Under the pieces are notes generated by a model that saw only the letters and a list, made by a program, of their open reading frames with translations, had not been told where the DNA came from and did no database searches. 10,861 nt of DNA, taken from Gemmatimonadales bacterium (GTDB taxonomy: Bacteria > Gemmatimonadota > Gemmatimonadetes > Palauibacterales > Palauibacteraceae). The first letter of the stretch is position 1; each line of letters opens with the position of its first letter. The DNA is taken from positions 1 through 10,861 of the forward strand of contig DAOVWI010000072.1 of NCBI GenBank assembly GCA_030636765.1. Reading direction: 5' to 3'. A program made the translations under genes and the position numbers. Positions 1-7,819 of this stretch are shown here, in pieces.

Positions 1-18
1 GGGCAGCGTGCAGCTCAT
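1..18 (-). CDS. Start of a downstream gene, probably an RND efflux pump permease (partial)
   Basis: On the minus strand an ATG at 18-16 follows the adaptor stop codon (23-21) after only two bases. It opens a frame beginning M-S-C-T-L-P that leaves the window. In adaptor/TolC operons the gene directly after the adaptor is usually the inner-membrane RND pump, so that is the likely identity. This rests on context alone: six codons cannot identify a family, and only a weak GGA-type ribosome site is visible upstream. Confidence 0.4.
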
Positions 19-20
19 GG

Positions 21-1094
21 CTAGCGGTCCATCAGGCGAATCTGCTGGCCTTCCTCGAGCTGATAGATCCCGGCGACCGCGATCGTTTCACCCGGCGTGA
101 GGCCATCCAGCACGACGATGCTCTGCGTGCCCGTGACGGGCCCCACGCGAACGCCCCGGCGGTGGACCGTCTGGGACTGGGTGTCGATGACCCACACCTG
201 CGCGGCCCCGGATGCGTCCGAGAAGACCGCGTGGGCCGGGACGGTGATCGGCACGGACTCGTCTTCATCCAGCTGTATATCGGAGACGATGACCAGCGCC
301 GTCATCCCCGGAAGGACGTTCAGATCCGCCGGCTGCGGCATCGTGAAGGTGATCGGAAACGTCTGCGTGGCCGGATCCGCTGCGACCGAGAACTCCTTGA
401 TCCGCATCGGATAGGATCTGTTCGGTGCGACATCGAAGGTGGTCACGATGGTCGGGCTCATACCCTCTCGCACCGTGGCCATGATGGATTCGGGGACGTT
501 GATCACGATCTCGACCTGCCCGACGTTGTGCAAACTGAGGACCGGCGCCTTCGCCAGCACATCCTCGAAGTTCTCCACGTACTTGATCCCGACCTGGCCC
601 GCGAATGGGGCGCGGAGCTCGGTGTCCCGAAAGTCGGCTTGCGCCTGCTCGTGGCGAGCCCTGGCCACATCGCGCCGGGCGGTCGCGAGCTCCAGGTCCG
701 CCAGCGGCACGGCCTCACGCTCGTACAGCCTGCGATACCGCTGCGCGTCCGCCTCGGCCTGATCGTTCGCCGCCTTTGTCTCGGCCAGTGCGATCCGGTA
801 GTCCCGGGGGTCGATGCGGGCGAGAAGCTGCCCCCGGGCGACCTCGTCTCCCTCGTTGACCGGAAACTCGATCAACGGTCCCGCGACCCGGAACGACAGC
901 TCGGCCCGGTCCGCAGCCTGGGTCGTGCCCGGGAAGGTGAGGCGGCCGCCGCTCATCCCGCCCACCACCATCGTGCTGATCGGCCGTGCGACGGGGGGAG
1001 GCTCGACCTGTTCGCCCCCGCCGCATCCCGACATCGTGAGGAGGACCGAGAGAACGGAGAGAAGAAGACCTCGCGTTGTTGGACGTCTGCTCAT
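21..1094 (-). CDS. RND-type efflux periplasmic adaptor (membrane fusion protein) lipoprotein
   Basis: This 357-residue protein should bridge an inner-membrane pump and a TolC-type outer-membrane duct. The N-terminus is basic, then hydrophobic, ending in a lipobox-like Met-Ser-Gly-Cys with Cys24, so it is probably lipid-anchored. Residues about 62-95 (RAELSFRVAG, then NEGDEVARGQLLARIDP) form the first half of the lipoyl domain. About 98-156 is an Ala/Glu/Arg-rich helical hairpin, and DTELRAPFAGQVG (about 157-169) is the classic second lipoyl half. The beta-barrel and membrane-proximal domains follow. Length is typical of the family. The start at 1094 is chosen because it gives a compact signal sequence with GAGCAGG upstream; an ATG at 1118, one base past the previous stop, would add eight residues and cannot be excluded. 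It follows the TolC-like gene in the same apparent operon. The substrate cannot be predicted. Confidence 0.92.
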   Translation of the reverse strand: MSRRPTTRGLLLSVLSVLLTMSGCGGGEQVEPPPVARPISTMVVGGMSGGRLTFPGTTQAADRAELSFRVAGPLIEFPVNEGDEVARGQLLARIDPRDYRIALAETKAANDQAEADAQRYRRLYEREAVPLADLELATARRDVARARHEQAQADFRDTELRAPFAGQVGIKYVENFEDVLAKAPVLSLHNVGQVEIVINVPESIMATVREGMSPTIVTTFDVAPNRSYPMRIKEFSVAADPATQTFPITFTMPQPADLNVLPGMTALVIVSDIQLDEDESVPITVPAHAVFSDASGAAQVWVIDTQSQTVHRRGVRVGPVTGTQSIVVLDGLTPGETIAVAGIYQLEEGQQIRLMDR

Positions 1095-1119
1095 GGTGCC
1101 TGCTCTGCGGAGGGTCATC

Positions 1120-3498
1120 TCAGTTCGCGCTCAGGGCGGCTTCGATCCGCTGCCGGAATTGCTGCTGTTCTTCCGGCGTCCTGTCGTCCTCGAACCACGC
1201 GACGGCGCGCTGGAGGTCCACGAGGTCGATGAGGAAAAAATACACCGCGGCCGCGGCGCCCTGCTCGGACACGAAGCTCTCGTTCTGGGCTTCCAGCAGG
1301 TCGGTCACGTTGACGAGACCCTGGGAGTACTTGTCCTGAACGAGATCGAAGTTGTGGCGTGCCGCGTCGGCCTGACGGCGGTTGAAGGTGATGGCCGGAT
1401 AGGAGCTCTCGAGCTGTCTGAGCGCCGTGCGCGTCTGACGCTCCACGATGTCGCCGGTCAGCCGCTGCTCGCGAAACAACCTCTCGAGCTCTGAGCTGGT
1501 ACGACCCACTTCATACGCCCGAGCGACTCCCTGAAACAGGGGATACGTGGCCGTGAGGTTGAAGGCCAGCAGGTTGTTGTCGATGTTCTCCAACTCCGGC
1601 CGGCGGTAGATCTGATGGTCCCATGAAAAGCCCGCGGAGATCGACGGAAGGAACCACCTCCGCTTCCGCTGCCCAACCTGGATGTCCTGCGCCTCGATCT
1701 GCCTCTGGATGGCCTGGAGCTCGGGGTCGTTCTCCCGCGCGAACTGTACGGCCATCTCCCGAAACAGCTCGAGCTCCGTGGCCTCGTTGAACAGAGGCGT
1801 GAGGATGTCCACGAAGAACGGGAACTGGTCCTCGGGCTCGCTCACCTCCTGCGGCTGCCACCTCCGGTCCTGCCGGAGGGCGAGGATCTGATTGAGGCGG
1901 ATTCGTTCCGTCTCGACTCTGGACAGGCTAGCGAACAGCCGGCTCTGGCGCTTCGCGACCTCAGCCTCCCAACGGTAGACCTCGTCCCGGCCGGAATAGC
2001 CGACTTCCGTCCGGAACTTGGCCAGCTCCAGGTTCTCCTGCGTGACCCGCAGGTTCGCGACTTCGATCTGGTACAGGATCAGCGACAGCGCGTAGCGGAG
2101 GTACTCCGTGCCGGCCTGATTGAACGCCTCGAGCCGGGTCGCCTCGTAGATCTGCTCGGTACTCTCGAGGAGGCGGCCGGAGCTTCGGAAGTCGCTGATC
2201 GTCGCATCGTCGTAAATCATCTGACTGGCCCGCACCCCCGCCAGGGCGAACCTGTCGGGGACGATACCCTCGAGAAAGAGCTGGTTGACTGCGTTGTATT
2301 CGCCGACGGCACCGATTTGGGGCAGGATCGGGCTCCTGGCGAGGCCCCGTTGCTTTTCCGCCGTCACGATGTCCTGCGCGGAGATCGCCAGCCTCAGGTT
2401 GCCCCGCTCGGCGTACTGCAGCACCTGCGCGAACGCGAGCGGCTCCCTGGCCAGCTCGATGGCCGCCTCGTTGACCCACGTGACCAGCGCCATGGTGGCG
2501 ACGCTGGGCCGGTAGCCGATCTCCACGGCTGTCTCCGCGTTCATGAAGAGGCGGGGGTCGGCGGACACGAGAATCGGGAGGTCTTCCACGGATGCCCCCC
2601 GCATGAGCTCGCTGATGTTCACGGCCACCCGTCGCGCGGCGCCCGTCGTAAGCTCAGGCGTACGGGCGGCCAGCGCGCCCAGGTGGACGTCCCCGTGTCC
2701 CTCCACGCTGAAGGTCGGGATCCGGCGGGCGTTCAGGCCTCGGATCAATCGCGCCCGCTCGTCGCTCGGGAGGCGGGCCATGCGCGTGATGACGGCGGCA
2801 TCGGCGTCGCCGAGGGCCGTCAGAGCCGCATCGACGTCGGTCAGTACCGGAACGACGATGAGGTCGGTCTCCGTCGCGGCCGCCAGCTCGTCGATCTCTC
2901 CTCGCAGCACCGTGAGCTGATCGAGCACGTCCCCGTCGATGAGGACGTGAATCCGATCGACCGGCACCATGTCGAGGAGCTCGCGGATGTCACCTTCGGC
3001 CCGGTTGGCGATGAGTATGAAGTTGAGATTCGGCTTCCCTGAACGGTCTCCGCGGACGTCCGCGACCTTGAAGAGGTCCAGACGCTGCACGTAGGCGCTG
3101 ATCACCGGCTTGGTCAGCTCCATCTCGACCGCGGCCTGAAGGGTCAGGGGCCCAGAGGTGACCACGTACTCCACTTCGGGGTCGTCGAGGGCGGCCTGGA
3201 GGGCCGCCTTCATCCGGTCGGCGCGCCACCCCGCGTCGAACTCCGGGCTCCGCTTGAACGTCGCCCGCTCGCCTCTTGCGGAGAGGATCGTCGAGAGCTC
3301 CGCCTCGATCTGAGCCAGCACCGTGTCTCCGGGCGCCGGCCCGTCCTGAACCACGGCGATCGTGACCGGCGCGGCACGGACCGGCTCCAGGGCTCCCTCC
3401 TGGGCGGCACCGCCGGAAGGAACCAGGACGATGGCCGACAGCGATATGGTCAGTGAAACGGCGCCTCCGCCGAGGCGCCGAGCAAAGAGCCTGTACAT
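1120..3498 (-). CDS. TolC-family outer-membrane efflux protein with N-terminal ABC substrate-binding-like domain
   Basis: This 792-residue protein has a signal peptide (about 1-33). Residues about 44-333 look like a complete periplasmic binding domain of the COG2984/TrpX type: alternating beta/alpha pattern, VTIAVVQDGP at the start, a KPVISAYV strand, and a closing segment with G-D-V-H-L-G-A-L, EDLPI and FMNAETAVEIGYRPS, as in that family. Residues about 356-792 are a TolC-type outer-membrane factor with two helical repeats: SPILPQIGAVGEYNAV opens the first and WFLPSISAGFSW the second, with a late YSQGLVNVTDLLEAQN typical of the family. TolC proteins are usually about 420-500 residues, so the extra 300 N-terminal residues are the anomaly. 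The frame is continuous, with no sign of a frameshift. The start at 3498 has AAGAAGGGTGG upstream and a proper signal peptide; an in-frame ATG at 3609 would lie inside the upstream gene. It lies 52 bp after the repeat protein and just before the adaptor. The TolC call is firm; the N-terminal call is pattern-based. Confidence 0.9.
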   Translation of the reverse strand: MYRLFARRLGGGAVSLTISLSAIVLVPSGGAAQEGALEPVRAAPVTIAVVQDGPAPGDTVLAQIEAELSTILSARGERATFKRSPEFDAGWRADRMKAALQAALDDPEVEYVVTSGPLTLQAAVEMELTKPVISAYVQRLDLFKVADVRGDRSGKPNLNFILIANRAEGDIRELLDMVPVDRIHVLIDGDVLDQLTVLRGEIDELAAATETDLIVVPVLTDVDAALTALGDADAAVITRMARLPSDERARLIRGLNARRIPTFSVEGHGDVHLGALAARTPELTTGAARRVAVNISELMRGASVEDLPILVSADPRLFMNAETAVEIGYRPSVATMALVTWVNEAAIELAREPLAFAQVLQYAERGNLRLAISAQDIVTAEKQRGLARSPILPQIGAVGEYNAVNQLFLEGIVPDRFALAGVRASQMIYDDATISDFRSSGRLLESTEQIYEATRLEAFNQAGTEYLRYALSLILYQIEVANLRVTQENLELAKFRTEVGYSGRDEVYRWEAEVAKRQSRLFASLSRVETERIRLNQILALRQDRRWQPQEVSEPEDQFPFFVDILTPLFNEATELELFREMAVQFARENDPELQAIQRQIEAQDIQVGQRKRRWFLPSISAGFSWDHQIYRRPELENIDNNLLAFNLTATYPLFQGVARAYEVGRTSSELERLFREQRLTGDIVERQTRTALRQLESSYPAITFNRRQADAARHNFDLVQDKYSQGLVNVTDLLEAQNESFVSEQGAAAAVYFFLIDLVDLQRAVAWFEDDRTPEEQQQFRQRIEAALSAN

Positions 3499-3550
3499 CA
3501 AACCACCCTTCTTTCGCAGAGTCGGGGCGACGGATGGCGCGACGCCGCGT

Positions 3551-5776
3551 TCACCGCCGCCGGCCGCCTCCCCTCGAACGACCCCCACCGCTGCGGCTTC
3601 GCGATGCATTGTAATTGTTCGTCCGCGTGGTCCCGCGCTGCCGGCTGTTGTAGCTGCGTTCCATCTGTGAGCCGGTGGATCGCTGCTGCGTCCGGGGCTG
3701 CTGGGCGGCCCGATCCCGCTGCTGCCGGGCGTCGTTGCTCACTCCATCACTGCGGTTCCAGCCGTCCCGAGTGTTCCGATCCCAGTTCCCATCGTTGTTC
3801 CGCCGGTAGACGTCCCCGTTGCGGTCCGAGAAGACGTTGTTGTCTCTGCCTGCGGCCGCACGCGGCTGCTGGGCCGTCGCAGGCCGCGTACGCGGGGCGT
3901 TCCGGGCGGCGTTCCCCCCGCGGTTGTAGATGTTGTTGCGGTGCGCCGCCCGGTTCCCAGCGCGGTAGCCGGCCCGGTAGCCGGCCCGGGCACCGCGGCG
4001 GTAGCCCCGCCGGTAGCCGCGGTAGCGGCGCGGACCCCACCAGCCACCACGCCACCAGCCGCCGAAGCCAATCCCGAACCGGAACGGTCCCCAGCCGTAG
4101 CTGAACCCGAAGCCCCAGCCGGTCCAGGGGTTCCAGTGGACGCCGAAGCCCCAGGTCGCGACCCGCGGATAGTAGTGGATGCCGTACCAGGCGGGGTAGT
4201 ACCAGCCGGTCCCGTAGACGACGGTGCCGCCGTACACGTAGCTGTTCGTGTAGCCCGGGTAGTAGCCGACGTACACGACCTCGGGCGTCGAGTCGTAGAC
4301 GTACACATAGGTGGTGTTGTAGGCGGAGCTGCTCGGCGGGATGGTGTAGATCTCGGCCGGAATCTCATCCGCCACGGTCCACGGCCCCGTCGGGCTGTCC
4401 GCCACGAACCACACCGCCTCGTCTATGGCGTAGTACTTGTCCTTGACCTTGATCACCTGGTTCGGCGTGTTGACGGCCAGTTCGAGCCCATCGGTGTCCT
4501 CGATCGGCTCGAACTTAGGATCGCCGTCGTACTCGACCTCCAGCTTCGCGTCGCTCCGGCTGATCGTGGAGGTCTGAGGGATCTGGCTGTCCATCACGGC
4601 GTCCTTCGCCTGTTCCGTCCCCGGAACGGAGGCGAGCAGGTACGCCTTGTCGGACTCGACCGGGATCTTGGCGAAGCCTTCCGGAAGCTGGTCCCCCGGC
4701 ACGTAGACCCACGGCCCATCGAGCGATTCAGCGCTGTACCAGCGGCCGGAGAGCAGGACGAAGATCCGGGCGGACCCCAGATCCGTCACGATCTCACTCT
4801 CCGAGTTGTCCACGTAGAGGAGGTCCGCGTCGCTGATCGGCGTGTATTCGGGCTGACCCTTGATGTAGATGAGCTCGGTCGGCTCGGTGGCGACGATGAG
4901 GCTGGGTGGGGGCCCGACCTCTTCTTCCTCCACTTCCTCGCCCGCCTCGGCCGCGGCGGCCGCGACCTGCGCATCCACCGAATCCTGGATCGCCTTCGCC
5001 TCCGCCTCCTGCTCGACCGGCGCCAGGGCCGCGATCTGGCTGGGCACGGAGGAGGTGAGCGCCCACGGCCCCTTCCAGTCGGGCGCCCCGTACCACTGCT
5101 TCTCGCCCGCATAGAGGTAGTACCGCCGCCCATTCTTATCGAAGACGATGTTGAACGGCGTGTTGATGATCCGCATGAGGCCGTCGGCGCCCTCGATGTC
5201 CTGGAGCCTCGGCTCGCCCTCGATCGTGACGAGAATGGCGGGCTCGTAGCTGATGATGATCTTCGGCGGATCGTCCTTGAGGTTCTCGGCCGCGAGCCGC
5301 CGCGTCTCGGCAAGCTCCAGGCTGGTCAGCAGCCGGTCCATCGAGATCTCGAGCTCCCAGTTCGGGATCTCCCGCTCGAGGATCCGCGACAGGCTCTCCT
5401 TCTGCTCCTCCGTGGCGTTCGGGAAGCCGACCCGGAGGACCTTCGTCTCCCCGACCTCGGCCGTGCGGTTGTCCCGGTCGGTCGCGAGGCGGGAGACGAA
5501 CCACACCGTGCCGAACGCCGCTTCATCACTTCCGGTCGGGGTCACGGCCACGGCGGCCCGGGCCCTGACCCGGTCGCCGGCCAGCGAGTCGGGCTGCGGC
5601 TGGTAGACCATGATCTCGCCTTCTGGCACGATGATTCCCCGCGGCCAGCCACCCTGCTCCTCCTGGGTCAGGGCGAAGACGGCACCCACGGCGGCCCCGG
5701 TAAGGACGAGCGCGGCGGCGGCGGTGCCGATGCGGCTGGCTTTAGGCCGGCGGTCGGTTCGTATCGAGAGTCTCAT
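3551..5776 (-). CDS. Secreted three-repeat protein with Trp/Tyr/Gly-rich core and Arg/Asn-rich tail, function unknown
   Basis: This 741-residue protein resembles proteins often labelled 'carbohydrate-binding family V/XII', a name without firm functional support. A hydrophobic stretch at about 18-36 is a signal peptide or anchor. Three diverged repeats follow at about 180-250, 295-370 and 410-480. Each opens with a short strand ending in G-(E/Q/D)-P, then an acidic D-x-D/A-D-L turn, a Tyr/Trp strand and a GPW signature (236-238, 354-356, 464-466). Residues 270-290 are an Ala/Glu-rich linker. Residues 489-582 are extremely rich in Tyr, Trp and Gly, and 583-610 is a YRRG/YRAG run. The remainder is Arg, Asn, Gln and Ser-rich with little predicted fold. 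The start at 5776 has only a weak GAAGAAG site. It heads the efflux operon, so an envelope or surface role is likely, but no reaction can be assigned. Confidence 0.8.
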   Translation of the reverse strand: MRLSIRTDRRPKASRIGTAAAALVLTGAAVGAVFALTQEEQGGWPRGIIVPEGEIMVYQPQPDSLAGDRVRARAAVAVTPTGSDEAAFGTVWFVSRLATDRDNRTAEVGETKVLRVGFPNATEEQKESLSRILEREIPNWELEISMDRLLTSLELAETRRLAAENLKDDPPKIIISYEPAILVTIEGEPRLQDIEGADGLMRIINTPFNIVFDKNGRRYYLYAGEKQWYGAPDWKGPWALTSSVPSQIAALAPVEQEAEAKAIQDSVDAQVAAAAAEAGEEVEEEEVGPPPSLIVATEPTELIYIKGQPEYTPISDADLLYVDNSESEIVTDLGSARIFVLLSGRWYSAESLDGPWVYVPGDQLPEGFAKIPVESDKAYLLASVPGTEQAKDAVMDSQIPQTSTISRSDAKLEVEYDGDPKFEPIEDTDGLELAVNTPNQVIKVKDKYYAIDEAVWFVADSPTGPWTVADEIPAEIYTIPPSSSAYNTTYVYVYDSTPEVVYVGYYPGYTNSYVYGGTVVYGTGWYYPAWYGIHYYPRVATWGFGVHWNPWTGWGFGFSYGWGPFRFGIGFGGWWRGGWWGPRRYRGYRRGYRRGARAGYRAGYRAGNRAAHRNNIYNRGGNAARNAPRTRPATAQQPRAAAGRDNNVFSDRNGDVYRRNNDGNWDRNTRDGWNRSDGVSNDARQQRDRAAQQPRTQQRSTGSQMERSYNSRQRGTTRTNNYNASRSRSGGGRSRGGGRRR

Positions 5777-6008
5777 CTGACTTCTTCAAGATGTGTGTGT
5801 CGGTCTGGGTGTCTGTGTCATTTCGGGCCGACCAGATAGCTCCGAGGCGGTCCGAAAAGCAAGGTACGAGGGGCAGCGCGATTGGACGAGGGGAGAGATC
5901 CGTGACTACGCTTCGCGTGGTGCGGGCAGACGAGCGGGAGGGTGTCTTGCCGGGCACGGGGGGGGGCGGGTAACGTCTCTGTGCATCCCAATGAAAGGAA
6001 CCGATCCC
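5777..6008. promoter_or_regulatory. Divergent intergenic control region
   Basis: These 232 bp separate the minus-strand efflux operon from the plus-strand OmpA-like gene, so both promoters should lie here. On the minus strand a weak TTGCTT-N18-TATCTG pair lies around 5832-5861. On the plus strand TTGCCG (5947-5952) and TAACGT (5971-5976) are 18 bases apart, with a run of nine G at 5958-5966 in the spacer. About 5791-5818 is TG-rich. None of the promoter elements is strong, and I see no clear operator. No credible gene lies within the region. Confidence 0.4.
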
Positions 6009-6614
6009 ATGCGCACTCTGACCCGAGTTGTACCCTACGTGACCCTAGTGGCGCTGGCGCTCACGAACGGCGCTTGTGCCTCGAAGAAAGAGTACGACGC
6101 GTCCGTCGTTCGCGGCGATTCCCTGCAGGCCGCCAACGTCCAACTGCAGGCCGAATACGACAGCCTCCAGAATCTCTTCGCGACCGAGGTGGAGGCCGCA
6201 TCACTGGACATGCAGCTCCTCCGAGACGGGATCGAGATCGAGCTGCCTGCCGATCTCCTGTTCGAGTCCGGCTCGCTCGAAGTGAAGAGGGACGGCAGCG
6301 AGTTCGGCATGAAGCTGGTGGACTACCTGAAGGGGAACGACTACCTCGTGTTCGTGACCGGCTTCACCGACAGCCAGAATCCGATCGGCAACCTGGCTCA
6401 GCGCTACCCGACGAACTGGGAGCTCTCGGCCGCGCGGGCCGCGTTGGCTGTGAGGTTCCTGGTCGGGGAGGGGTTGTCCGAGAATCGCTTCTGGGCGACG
6501 GGCCGCGCCGCCAACGATCCGGTGGCGTCCAACAGCACGCCGGAGGGCCGCGCGAAGAACCGCCGGCTGAGGCTCGTTCTTCGGCCCAGCGGGGTCGTCT
6601 ACAACACGCCGTAG
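6009..6614 (+). CDS. OmpA-family peptidoglycan-binding lipoprotein
   Basis: This 201-residue protein should anchor the outer membrane to peptidoglycan. The signal sequence ends ALTNGAC, with the lipidation Cys at 23. Residues about 30-65 are helical and probably coiled coil, a usual spacer. The OmpA/MotB-like domain runs about 72-195: TGFTD (117-121) supplies the conserved Asp, RYPTNWELSAARA (132-144) matches the N-x-x-L-S-x-x-R-A signature, and TPEGRAKNRRLRL (177-189) carries the conserved arginines near the meso-diaminopimelate site. The start at 6009 is preferred because AAAGGA lies about eight bases before it; the ATG at 5991 is itself immediately followed by that site. It is 52 bp upstream of the next gene on the same strand with no terminator seen, so the two are probably co-transcribed. 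It resembles Pal or MotB-like domains but has no neighbouring tol or mot genes. Confidence 0.93.
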   Translation: MRTLTRVVPYVTLVALALTNGACASKKEYDASVVRGDSLQAANVQLQAEYDSLQNLFATEVEAASLDMQLLRDGIEIELPADLLFESGSLEVKRDGSEFGMKLVDYLKGNDYLVFVTGFTDSQNPIGNLAQRYPTNWELSAARAALAVRFLVGEGLSENRFWATGRAANDPVASNSTPEGRAKNRRLRLVLRPSGVVYNTP

Positions 6615-6666
6615 GCGCGAGCGGCGCCCCAAGCAGGTCGCTGAAGAACCCCACAAGAGGTGGATA

Positions 6667-7809
6667 GTGTCCCGTCTTCACGCAGTGAGCGCCAGGCCGG
6701 CAATGGCCGTGCTGGCGCTGATGCTCTCGGTCGCACCCGTGACCGCTCAAACGGTACCGACGGAGGGCCAAGACGGCGCTGCCGAAGGTTCGGCCGCGGC
6801 CGCGGGCGCCCGGTCGCTGCGGGCCGACTCGTCTGAGACTGAGGCCGACTCGTCTAAGACCGAGGGAGAGGAAGCGGCTTCGGGGGCCGATCAGGAAATC
6901 AAGCAGGATCGTAAGCTGCCGATTCTGGACGGCCACCGGTTCATCCCGAGCTCTACCGTGCCGGACCCGTTCATCACCACCTACCTGCGCAGCAACACGG
7001 GATTCGGGTTGCTCCTGGACGCAAGCATCCCGGTTCTTACCGAGGCGGATACGATCGCGGTCCTGGAGGGCGACATCGCCTTCGCACTGCTGGGCTTCGA
7101 GTATCAGCAGGCGATCGTGGACTTCCTCGCCCTGCGGATCGGCTTCGGGGGCGCGATACGAACCGGGACCAGCGGGGAGACGCTGCTCGCCGAGGGATTG
7201 AACGCCAGCTACTCGTTCGCAGTCGGCGTCACCGGTCGGGTCTTTCGCACGGAGAAGTTCCTCCTCTCCGTGGTGGCGGATTACGCAAGCAACAAGCTCA
7301 TCGCGATGGATCCGTTCGGCTTCGCCCAGAGCGTCACGGAGGAGTGCGCGGACGCGCCGGACATCCCGCAATGCATCCTCGATTCGGACGAGGAGCTCCT
7401 GGTGACCGGCAGGAGCAACGCGATCACGGGCGGGGCGCGAGGCGCCTGGAGCCCGATCGACTGGTTCGGGCTCCGCGGGAGGGTGGAGGTCGGCGCGGGA
7501 GACGCGCTTGATCCGGAGTCGAGCTTCAACACGACGATCCTCAACCTGGGAGTCGCGGCGGACGTCGACCTTCTAGAGGTGACCCCGGTACCGCTGGGGT
7601 TCTTGCTGGGTTTTGACGGACAGCTCTTCGGGAGCCGCGGCTCTGATATCGCCGAGAGCGCCACGCGGTTTAATCTCGGGCTGTTCTACACGGGCCGTCA
7701 GGAGTTCAGCGTCGGCGTGGAGGGGATCTTCGGCCGGGTCGCGCTCTCGCAATCGGATCAGACCGTCGACAGCATCACGTTCAACTTCCGGCTACGGTAC
7801 TTCTTCTGA
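6667..7809 (+). CDS. Secreted protein, probable outer-membrane beta-barrel, function unknown
   Basis: A 380-residue protein with a GTG start preceded by AAGAGGTGG at a good distance; an ATG at 6703 would destroy the signal peptide. Residues 1-28 are a signal peptide ending near VTAQ. Residues about 29-80 are low-complexity Ala/Ser/Glu/Asp, including a duplicated heptapeptide (ADSSETE/ADSSKTE). The rest has alternating hydrophobic and polar strands with many Gly and aromatic residues and ends in ITFNFRLRYFF. A C-terminal aromatic strand ending in Phe is typical of barrels inserted by the BAM machine. I recognise no specific family. One pair of Cys-containing segments (ECADAPDIPQCILD) may form a disulfide-closed extracellular loop. 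The gene follows the OmpA-like lipoprotein by 52 bp and ends 10 bp from the convergent thiG. Confidence 0.75.
   Translation: MSRLHAVSARPAMAVLALMLSVAPVTAQTVPTEGQDGAAEGSAAAAGARSLRADSSETEADSSKTEGEEAASGADQEIKQDRKLPILDGHRFIPSSTVPDPFITTYLRSNTGFGLLLDASIPVLTEADTIAVLEGDIAFALLGFEYQQAIVDFLALRIGFGGAIRTGTSGETLLAEGLNASYSFAVGVTGRVFRTEKFLLSVVADYASNKLIAMDPFGFAQSVTEECADAPDIPQCILDSDEELLVTGRSNAITGGARGAWSPIDWFGLRGRVEVGAGDALDPESSFNTTILNLGVAADVDLLEVTPVPLGFLLGFDGQLFGSRGSDIAESATRFNLGLFYTGRQEFSVGVEGIFGRVALSQSDQTVDSITFNFRLRYFF
6823..6864 (+). repeat. Tandem 21-bp repeat inside the barrel gene
   Basis: Two adjacent 21-base units (6823-6843 and 6844-6864) differ at two positions and encode Ala-Asp-Ser-Ser-Glu-Thr-Glu and Ala-Asp-Ser-Ser-Lys-Thr-Glu. 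The repeat lies in the low-complexity linker just after the signal peptide, so unit number could vary without harming the fold. Confidence 0.85.
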
Positions 7810-7819
7810 GGGCTGGCGA

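Noticed and set aside
3534..3548. Small hairpin GGCG-CGA-CGCC between the repeat protein and the TolC fusion
   Set aside because: It has only four base pairs, no U tract and GC-rich surroundings, so it is not enough for a terminator.
3499..3609. N-terminal extension of the TolC fusion to an ATG at 3609
   Set aside because: It would overlap the upstream gene and bury the signal peptide. The ATG at 3498 has a good ribosome site and an immediate signal sequence.
3941..5839. A 632-codon open frame on the plus strand opposite the repeat protein
   Set aside because: The predicted protein is Arg/Asp/Val/Leu-biased with no recognisable domain, and it mirrors the codon pattern of the minus-strand gene, which has a signal peptide and clear repeats. 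This is a usual artefact of GC-rich DNA.
5793..6008. N-terminal extension of the OmpA-like lipoprotein
   Set aside because: The extension has no signal peptide character and would place the lipobox near residue 95. The 6009 start has AAAGGA upstream and a proper lipoprotein signal.
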